DNA of 11,698 bases from Undivivens sp041652635. Its GTDB lineage: Bacteria > Omnitrophota > Gorgyraeia > Gygaellales > Profunditerraquicolaceae. How positions within the stretch are numbered: position 1 is the first letter of the stretch; every line of letters begins with the position of its first letter. The stretch spans positions 1 to 11,698 of the forward strand of contig JBAZGW010000043.1 in NCBI GenBank assembly GCA_041652635.1. Direction: 5' to 3'. The notes beneath the pieces are model-generated. The model did not search any database. It was not told where the DNA came from and saw only the letters and a list, made by a program, of their open reading frames with translations. Shown one piece after another: positions 6,601 through 11,698 of this stretch. The translations under genes were made by a program, and so were the position numbers.

Positions 6601-6636
6601 GTGCACTGTCAAATTAATTCAAATATGACAGTGCAC
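6601..6636 (-). repeat. 11-base inverted repeat overlapping the aldolase stop codon
   Basis: GTGCACTGTCA (6601-6611) and TGACAGTGCAC (6626-6636) are perfect complements around a 14-base AT-rich loop. The right arm shares base 6636 with the TAG stop (6638-6636). On the minus strand the stem is followed by AGAGCAATC rather than a T-run, so it is not a textbook Rho-independent terminator. It could still protect the mRNA 3' end or be a protein-binding palindrome (each arm contains GTGCAC, itself palindromic). Confidence 0.55.
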
Positions 6637-7967
6637 TAATCCGCGCCTTCACCGTCATGCACTATCGCCTCGCGCTCCGTCCTTTTGCGCGAAATGACCC
6701 TTTTCAGAGAGATGTATTTATTCACTATTTCACTATTGTTGACGTTGTTCAACTGTTTGAACAGGAACTCGAACTTAGCCTCGAGTTCCGCGGCGATCGC
6801 GTCCTTAACTTCCAGGGGAAGACTCATTATTTCTTTCTTAAAAGGCCCCAGGGCTTTTTTGCGCGATTTATAGAAAAACTGTTCTTCCGTCTCGCCTTCT
6901 TTGCGCTCGGAAGCGGCATTTACCTTCAGCCATTCGTAGATCTTAGACTTCAACTCAGCCGGAAAATGTTTACTATCCAGGATCATATTCTGGAATTCGG
7001 TGGCTAAATGCACTTCGGCGGTCTCTGTGGCGGGGAAATTATGAAATGCCTCCGCCGGTAAAGTGGACGCGCCATGCTGCACCGCGCCGGCCAGCCCGAA
7101 TTCTTCCCTGGCCAGCCTGGAAAGATTCTTCAAAGTGTCGAAATCGAGTTTCACCTGCGCGATACTGCCGTCCGGCAAAACCACGCCGCCGTGCGAAGTG
7201 CCGGTCTGAATGCTGATCTTGCTGATCCCTTTACGGCCTTTACGCAGCCTGTCGCGGAACCCCTGCATAAACGCGCGCAGGTCCTCGGGTGTCGAATTCT
7301 TTGAGCCGACTTCACCGATCTCTCCGCCGACCGATACTTCGATACCGCGAGGCTGGACCTGCCTGATATAATGGGTCAGGCGCGCGCAGACATCGTAATT
7401 GTTGAACTGCTGTTTGCGCACGTCAGGCTGGGAAAGGTCCACAAGCGTCGACGAATCTATGTCTATATTGTAGAAACCGGATTCCACGGCCTCGGCGATC
7501 AGGGCTTTGAGACTTTCAATCTCCTTCTCCGCGTCCTCCTTGAACTTCTTGGCATTGACCTGAAAATGATCCCCCTGAACGAATACCGGGCCTTTATATC
7601 CTTCTTTTATCGCCGCCGCCAGGATGACCGCCGAATATTCCACCGGGGGCTGCCCGGTATAGCCCATTTCCGATTTCGCGATCTCGAAAATGAAAGCTCC
7701 GGAATTATTTTTTATCGCCACCCTGAACATCGCCCTGGCCAGGTCATAGGTCATACTGCGCAGATTGACGGCCGGGACGGTAAATCCGGAAAACTCGCCT
7801 TTACCGCGCGCTTCATACAACCCCTCTATGCTGGAAAGATAAATGCCTTTTTTATACGCCAAGACGCGGATCTTTCCCGCCACAGCCTTTTTCACTGCCG
7901 CGTCGTCACTGTTCACCAATTCCATTACTATCTTATCGATGTCCTGCGGTTTTCTTCCCATTTCCAT
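6636..7967 (-). CDS. Class II aldolase, divergent, probably fructose-bisphosphate aldolase
   Basis: The barrel matches zinc-dependent class II aldolases. GDHFQVN carries Asp133 (candidate catalytic acid) and His134 (zinc). VGGEIGEVG carries Glu216, TGTSHGG carries His259 and QHGAST carries His298, so all expected metal ligands are there. DIDSSTLVDLSQP (168-180) corresponds to the SSHMIDLS region of FBP aldolase. It is 443 residues against about 285-360 for classic enzymes, with an N-terminal extension of roughly 55 and a charged helical C-terminal part of about 110. The phosphate-loop GGSG is GAST and the KINxDT motif is EVHLATEF, so the substrate is not certain. pfkA lies 82 bases upstream, which supports FBP cleavage. 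ATG 7967 or ATG 7961 could start: GGAG (7973-7970) is too close to the first and well spaced for the second. Confidence 0.8.
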   Translation of the reverse strand: MEMGRKPQDIDKIVMELVNSDDAAVKKAVAGKIRVLAYKKGIYLSSIEGLYEARGKGEFSGFTVPAVNLRSMTYDLARAMFRVAIKNNSGAFIFEIAKSEMGYTGQPPVEYSAVILAAAIKEGYKGPVFVQGDHFQVNAKKFKEDAEKEIESLKALIAEAVESGFYNIDIDSSTLVDLSQPDVRKQQFNNYDVCARLTHYIRQVQPRGIEVSVGGEIGEVGSKNSTPEDLRAFMQGFRDRLRKGRKGISKISIQTGTSHGGVVLPDGSIAQVKLDFDTLKNLSRLAREEFGLAGAVQHGASTLPAEAFHNFPATETAEVHLATEFQNMILDSKHFPAELKSKIYEWLKVNAASERKEGETEEQFFYKSRKKALGPFKKEIMSLPLEVKDAIAAELEAKFEFLFKQLNNVNNSEIVNKYISLKRVISRKRTEREAIVHDGEGAD

Positions 7968-8001
7968 TTCTCCTTCCCTTGCGATCTCCCGGCACTCTAT
8001 A

Positions 8002-8048
8002 AAGACGCGGGTCTTCTTATCCGTTTATCAAAGTTAATAAGTTATCCG
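8002..8048. other. Small hairpin and TTATCCG words in the pfkA-aldolase spacer
   Basis: AAGAC (8002-8006) pairs with GTCTT (8011-8015) around a 4-base loop, and on the minus strand is followed by TATAG. This is too weak to call a terminator. TTATCCG occurs at 8017-8023 and 8042-8048. The second lies in AAGTTATCCG (8039-8048), the exact reverse complement of the word CGGATAACTT in the ilvD leader. Confidence 0.3.
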
Positions 8049-8049
8049 A

Positions 8050-9009
8050 TCAAGTCAAAAGTTTCAGCAAACTATACAGCTCGGCGGCCTTGAACTCCTT
8101 CTTCACCACGGCTGTCTCCAGATCCACTTCATTGAAGTTATCCGAGATCACTCCGATGGCCTTACCGGAATGTCCCTGCAACAACAGGTTCACGGCTTCC
8201 GAACCGAGCCTGGTAGCCAGTATCCTGTCCCTGGCCGTGGGCGCGCCGCCGCGCTGGACGTGGCCGAGGACTACGACGCGGGTCTCCAGATCAGTCATCT
8301 CGGTTATCCGGCCGGCTATATCATCCGCTCTTCCCGCGCCTTCCGCCACGATGATTATCCAGCTTATCTTCCCGCGGATATTGCCTTCCACGATCTCATG
8401 GCACATCCCGTGGAAATCAAACTGTCTTTCCGGCACCAGGGCTTCTTCGGAACCGCTGCCCAGCGCCACTTGCAGGGAAATATACCCTGAATCCCTGCCC
8501 ATAACTTCCACCACAAAAATACGTTCCATACTGGTGGCGGTATCGCGTATCTTATCGATCGCCTCCATAGCAGTGTTCACCGCGGTATCGGCGCCTATCG
8601 TCTCGTCGGTGCCGTTTATATCATTATCTATCGTGCACGGCACCCCGATACACGGGACCCCCCATTTACGCGCCAGCGCTATTCCTCCGTGGTAAGTGCC
8701 GTTCCCGCCCAACAGGACCAACCCTTCTATTTCATGCTTCTTAAGGGTCTCCACGGCGCGCCTTTGCCCGTCTTCCGAAAAGAATTCCGGGCATCTTGCT
8801 GTTTTCAGGATCGTCCCCCCGCGGTTTATGATATTGGAAACGGAGCGATGGGTCAACAGTTTCAGCTCTTCGTTGATCAAGCCGGCATATCCGCGGAAGA
8901 TACCGAACACTTCCAGTTTATGCGCCGCCGCCGACCTGACCACGCTGCGGATCCCCGCGTTCATACCCGGGGCATCCCCTCCTGATGTCAATACACCGAT
9001 TCTCTTCAA
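8050..9009 (-). CDS. pfkA: 6-phosphofructokinase (PfkA family), TTG start
   Basis: This enzyme phosphorylates fructose 6-phosphate to fructose 1,6-bisphosphate in glycolysis. The protein aligns end to end with bacterial PfkA: TSGGDAPGMNAGIR (8-21), the catalytic TIDND (126-130, Asp128), VVEVMGR, and GHVQRGG. Arg21 and Arg25, used for allosteric effectors in E. coli, are retained. The length of 319 is typical. Two nucleotide-site positions differ from the ATP-dependent consensus: GGDGS is GGNGT (Asn103 in place of the Mg-binding Asp) and PGTIDND is PCTIDND (Cys125). Gly104 argues against the PPi-dependent GGDD type. The start is TTG at 9009, because GAGGAGGAG lies directly upstream and the next residues are the conserved KRIGVLTSGG. 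The ahcY stop TGA overlaps this Shine-Dalgarno site. Confidence 0.93.
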   Translation of the reverse strand: MKRIGVLTSGGDAPGMNAGIRSVVRSAAAHKLEVFGIFRGYAGLINEELKLLTHRSVSNIINRGGTILKTARCPEFFSEDGQRRAVETLKKHEIEGLVLLGGNGTYHGGIALARKWGVPCIGVPCTIDNDINGTDETIGADTAVNTAMEAIDKIRDTATSMERIFVVEVMGRDSGYISLQVALGSGSEEALVPERQFDFHGMCHEIVEGNIRGKISWIIIVAEGAGRADDIAGRITEMTDLETRVVVLGHVQRGGAPTARDRILATRLGSEAVNLLLQGHSGKAIGVISDNFNEVDLETAVVKKEFKAAELYSLLKLLT

Positions 9010-9021
9010 AAAGACTCCTCC

Positions 9022-10281
9022 TCAAGTGCCCATTTCCCAGCTGGAAAGATACTTTTTCTGTTCGGCGGTAAGCGTGTCTATCTTCACTCCCATACTCTTG
9101 AGTTTTAACGCGGCGATACCGCTGTCAATCTCATAAGGGACCCTGTAAACCTGGTGCTGCAATCTGGTGTGGTTCTTGGCGATATATTCAAGCGATAACG
9201 CCTGGTTGGCGAAAGACATATCCATTACCTGCGCCGGATGGCCTTCGGCGGCGGCGAGATTGATCAATCTGCCCTCGCCCAGGATATAAACCCTCCTGCC
9301 GTTATTCATCGTGTATTCCTGCACGGAATCCCGGATCTGCCTCGGCTTCCCCGAGAGTCCGCTGAGGCCGGTAATATCTATTTCGACGTTAAAATGCCCG
9401 GAGTTAGCCACGATAGCGCCGTCTTTCATAAGTTTAAAATGCTCTTTACGGATGACGTTGATATCCCCGGTAACAGTCACGAAAATATCGCCTATCCCGG
9501 CCGCGTCTTTTATCGGCATAACTTCATAACCGTCCATTACCGCTTCCAGCGCCTTTAACGGATCGACCTCACAAACAACCACCTTAGCGGCCATTCCCTT
9601 GGCGCGCATCGCCACTCCCCTGCCGCACCAGCCGTATCCACAGACCACCAGACGGGCTCCGGCCAACAGCTTATTGGTGGCCCTGATAATCCCGTCTAAA
9701 GTCGATTGCCCCGTGCCGTAACGGTTATCAAAAAGATGCTTGGTATCGGCGTCGTTGACGGCGACGATCGGATAACGCAGTTTATTCTGATCGGCAAGCG
9801 CCCTGAGCCTTATCACTCCGGTAGTGGTCTCTTCGGTGCCGCCCACGACGGGTTTCTTCATATAAAGCCCGGGATTTTGGTGAATCGTGGAAACCAGGTC
9901 CGCGCCGTCATCCATAGTGACTTCCGGCTGCGTAGAAAGCACAGCTTCAATATGCCGGTAATACGTCTTGGTATCTTCGCCCTTGACGGCAAAAACCGGG
10001 ATACCCAGGTTCTTGACCAATGAAGCCGCCACATCATCCTGGGTTGAAAGAGGATTTGAAGCGCACAGGCACACCTGCGCTCCGCCGGCCTTGACCACTT
10101 CCATCAACACCGCGGTCTCCGTGGTCACGTGCAGACAGCACGCGGCCTTTAATCCTTTCAAAGGCTTCTCTTTACTGAAACGCTCCGCGATCAAGCCCAA
10201 TACCGGCATATTGTTACGCGCCCATTCAATACGTAACGCTCCTTTAGCCGACAATTTTATGTCTTTAACGTCATAATTCAT
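9022..10281 (-). CDS. ahcY: S-adenosylhomocysteinase
   Basis: This enzyme hydrolyses S-adenosylhomocysteine to homocysteine and adenosine using tightly bound NAD, clearing the product of SAM-dependent methylation. The substrate domain holds HVTTETAVL (51-59), CASNPLSTQDD, DDGAD (124-128), EETTTG (150-155) and NDADTKHLFDNRYG with Lys181 and Asp185. The NAD domain has GYGWCGRG (215-222) and Glu238 in CEVDP. NSGHFNVEID and LINLAAAEGHPAQVMD are also intact. At 419 residues it is the short form found in many bacteria and archaea, without the roughly 40-residue insert of the long bacterial type. ATG 10281 has GGAG eight bases upstream. metK lies 171 bases upstream and pfkA only 12 bases downstream. 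Confidence 0.97.
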   Translation of the reverse strand: MNYDVKDIKLSAKGALRIEWARNNMPVLGLIAERFSKEKPLKGLKAACCLHVTTETAVLMEVVKAGGAQVCLCASNPLSTQDDVAASLVKNLGIPVFAVKGEDTKTYYRHIEAVLSTQPEVTMDDGADLVSTIHQNPGLYMKKPVVGGTEETTTGVIRLRALADQNKLRYPIVAVNDADTKHLFDNRYGTGQSTLDGIIRATNKLLAGARLVVCGYGWCGRGVAMRAKGMAAKVVVCEVDPLKALEAVMDGYEVMPIKDAAGIGDIFVTVTGDINVIRKEHFKLMKDGAIVANSGHFNVEIDITGLSGLSGKPRQIRDSVQEYTMNNGRRVYILGEGRLINLAAAEGHPAQVMDMSFANQALSLEYIAKNHTRLQHQVYRVPYEIDSGIAALKLKSMGVKIDTLTAEQKKYLSSWEMGT

Positions 10282-10319
10282 ATTATTCGCTCCGTAATAA
10301 CAGCGCCGCCTGGGTTATT

Positions 10320-10361
10320 GGTTCGACTATGCTCACCATAAATGGTTCGACTATGTTTACT
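10320..10361. repeat. Two TTCGACTATG repeats in the metK-ahcY spacer
   Basis: GGTTCGACTATGCTCACC (10320-10337) is followed by GGTTCGACTATGTTTACT at 10344-10361. The first ten bases of the core are identical and the two cores are 24 bases apart. GCTCACCAT also occurs twice (10331-10339 and 10382-10390). The core matches the repeat at 6485-6506. Confidence 0.5.
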
Positions 10362-10417
10362 ATCTTGCGCAAAGCCGAAAGGCTCACCATTGCATAACTC
10401 ACTTAAGTAACTGTATC

Positions 10418-10432
10418 GGCTTAAGATAAGCC
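10418..10432. repeat. Small stem-loop after metK
   Basis: GGCTTA (10418-10423) and TAAGCC (10427-10432) form a perfect 6-base stem with a 3-base loop, 20 bases after the metK stop. On the minus strand outer TCG/CGA bases extend it past a GGG bulge. No T-run follows, so termination is doubtful. It may act as an mRNA stability or attenuation hairpin between metK and ahcY. Confidence 0.35.
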
Positions 10433-10452
10433 CCCGACACGCTAACGAAACA

Positions 10453-11625
10453 TCATATTTTCTTACCGGCCGCCTTTTTTAGAACTGCCGCCTTATCGAT
10501 ACTCTCCCAGCTGAATTCAGGTTCGGTCCTGCCGAAATGCCCGTAACAGGCGGTCTTTATATATATCGGCCTAAGCAGATCCAATGTCTTGATCATACCT
10601 TTAGGCGTCAACTCGAAATTTTCCCTGATCAATTTCACGAATTCCTGCTCGGATAATTTACCGGTGCCGAAACAATCCACCATTACCGCCAGCGGCTCTG
10701 CCTTGCCTATAACATACGCCAAATGCACCTGGCACTTATCCGCCAGCCCTGCCGCGACGATATTCTTGGCTATATACCTGCACATATAAGCCGCGGAACG
10801 GTCTACTTTCGTCGGGTCCTTCCCGGAGAACGCCCCGCCCCCCGGAGAGACAACCCCGCCGTAAGTATCGACTACGATCTTCCTTCCGGTCATCCCGGTA
10901 TCGGATTGCGGGCCCCCGACCACGAATTTACCGGTCTCGTTGATATAGAATTTGGTATCCTTGTCTATCCAATCCTTGACCACCGGCTTGGCGATAGCCT
11001 CTATTATTTCTTCCTTGGCTTTCTTGGTGATGAATTCTCCGCTGGAGTCCAGAATATCCTCGGTATGCTGACAGGCCAATACCACGGAATCCAGCCTCTT
11101 GGGATGACCGTCATTGTATTCCACCGTAACCTGGGATTTACCGTCAGGGCCCAGATATTTCAGGATCCCTTCTTTCCGCACCTTGGCCATACGCGCCACC
11201 AGCTTATGCGACAGCATCAACGACAACGGCATCAACTCTTCGGTTTCCCTGCAGGCGAAACCGGTCATAAATCCCTGGTCTCCGGCGCCGCCCCTATCCA
11301 CGCCCTGAGCGATATCCGGTGACTGCGTGTGTATGGTATTGATGACCGCGCACGTATGATAATCAAATCCGTATTTCGGATGCGTGTATCCGATGTTCTT
11401 GAGCACCGAACGGGTAAGGTTATGGACATCCACGTAGCTGGTGGTGGTTATCTCACCGCCGACGATCAAAAGCCCCATGGTAACGTAAGTTTCGCAGGCG
11501 ACCCTGCCGTAAGGATCGTGTTTCAAGACATCGTCAAGCACGGCGTCGGATATCTGGTCGCAGACTTTGTCGGGATGGCCTTCAGCAACTGATTCGGAGG
11601 TAAAATAATGCTTACGCGGACTCAT
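10453..11625 (-). CDS. metK: S-adenosylmethionine synthetase
   Basis: This enzyme makes S-adenosylmethionine from methionine and ATP in the cytoplasm. The three-domain MetK fold is recognisable from GHPDK (16-20), the ATP-binding GAGDQG (113-118), DTGMTGRK (242-249) and the phosphate loop GGGAFSGKDPTKVDRS (262-277). The C-terminal YGHFGR is also present. At 390 residues the length is normal. ATG 11625 has GGGGAG four bases upstream (AAAGGGGAGAACAATG). It is the first complete gene of the transcription block. The partner ahcY follows, so synthesis and recycling of the methyl donor sit together. The 73 bases of upstream sequence show no SAM-riboswitch fold, though a leader could lie outside the window. 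Confidence 0.98.
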   Translation of the reverse strand: MSPRKHYFTSESVAEGHPDKVCDQISDAVLDDVLKHDPYGRVACETYVTMGLLIVGGEITTTSYVDVHNLTRSVLKNIGYTHPKYGFDYHTCAVINTIHTQSPDIAQGVDRGGAGDQGFMTGFACRETEELMPLSLMLSHKLVARMAKVRKEGILKYLGPDGKSQVTVEYNDGHPKRLDSVVLACQHTEDILDSSGEFITKKAKEEIIEAIAKPVVKDWIDKDTKFYINETGKFVVGGPQSDTGMTGRKIVVDTYGGVVSPGGGAFSGKDPTKVDRSAAYMCRYIAKNIVAAGLADKCQVHLAYVIGKAEPLAVMVDCFGTGKLSEQEFVKLIRENFELTPKGMIKTLDLLRPIYIKTACYGHFGRTEPEFSWESIDKAAVLKKAAGKKI

Positions 11626-11698
11626 TGTTCTCCCCTTTCTATTCCTTAAACGTTATGTTCTGTGATCTTTCTTCCCGGTTTGACTTCCGCCGCGCGAA
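11626..11698 (-). other. Flank upstream of metK, possibly the 3' end of another gene
   Basis: All three minus-strand frames close with a stop shortly before the metK Shine-Dalgarno site (for example TAA at 11648-11646, preceded by a frame reading RAAEVKPGRKITEHNV, and TAG at 11641-11639). One of them may be the tail of an upstream gene in the same operon. The fragment is too short to name or to choose a frame. Confidence 0.2.

Larger units (their letters stand above)
6220..6635. other. 416-base gene-free spacer rich in inverted repeats
   Basis: No credible coding frame crosses this interval between the aldolase gene and ilvD. It contains, from left to right: the ilvD Shine-Dalgarno site (6226-6233), a candidate three-way junction (6232-6307), a nested hairpin (6308-6362), a bulged hairpin (6380-6413), a short palindromic repeat (6485-6506), an inverted repeat (6554-6597) and an 11-base stem overlapping the aldolase stop (6601-6636). 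Transcription of the ilv operon could begin here, but I found no convincing -35/-10 pair on the minus strand. The T-box consensus and a run of branched-chain codons typical of attenuation are both missing. Confidence 0.7.

Noticed and set aside
6220..6635. T-box riboswitch upstream of ilvD
   Set aside because: The conserved GGTGG-ACC-GCG antiterminator bulge sequence is absent.
6601..6636. Calling this stem a Rho-independent terminator
   Set aside because: No T-run follows the stem on the transcribed minus strand.
7371..8093. A 240-codon open frame on the plus strand
   Set aside because: It overlaps the aldolase gene and the pfkA 3' end antisense. It has no recognisable domain, and its composition is that of a shadow frame.
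10320..10390. CRISPR-like array in the metK-ahcY spacer
   Set aside because: There are only two short imperfect copies, no uniform spacer and no cas genes.
10282..10452. S-adenosylhomocysteine riboswitch ahead of ahcY
   Set aside because: The spacer holds short repeats and a small hairpin but nothing I can match to that riboswitch's conserved core.
11626..11698. SAM riboswitch ahead of metK
   Set aside because: Only 73 bases are available and no matching fold is seen. The rest lies beyond the window.

Overview
The window is a stretch of bacterial core metabolism. Nine protein genes all lie on the minus strand, so transcription runs from high to low coordinates. GC content is moderate. Gene starts mostly carry clear Shine-Dalgarno sites (AGGAGG, GGAG or GGGGAG type). 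The combination of a class I ketol-acid reductoisomerase, a short-form S-adenosylhomocysteinase, a long divergent class II aldolase and spacers full of small palindromes would fit an uncultured lineage such as Omnitrophota or a neighbouring deep-branching phylum. That placement is an impression from protein style, not a demonstrated assignment.

Region 1, from the right edge to about 6636, in transcription order: metK (S-adenosylmethionine synthetase), ahcY (S-adenosylhomocysteinase), pfkA (6-phosphofructokinase, TTG start) and a class II aldolase probably acting on fructose 1,6-bisphosphate. metK and ahcY make and recycle the methyl donor. pfkA and the aldolase would be consecutive glycolytic steps. 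The ahcY stop codon lies inside the pfkA Shine-Dalgarno site, so the two pairs look translationally linked.

Region 2, 6220-6635, is a 416-base gap without a gene. It holds at least five inverted repeats, including a candidate three-way-junction RNA immediately upstream of the ilvD Shine-Dalgarno site.

Region 3, 6219 to the left edge, is a branched-chain amino acid operon in the order ilvD, ilvB, ilvN, ilvC, leuA (leuA cut by the window edge). It supplies acetolactate synthase (both subunits), reductoisomerase and dehydratase for valine and isoleucine, then the first committed step to leucine. Three spacers in this operon carry repeat-like DNA. The clearest is a 124-base imperfect palindrome that starts directly after the ilvB stop codon.

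I do not see a defence system, CRISPR array, integrase, intact insertion sequence, tRNA or rRNA. The points worth a second look are the structured ilvD leader, the small palindromic repeat families in the spacers, and unusual active-site or cofactor-loop residues in PfkA, IlvC and the aldolase.
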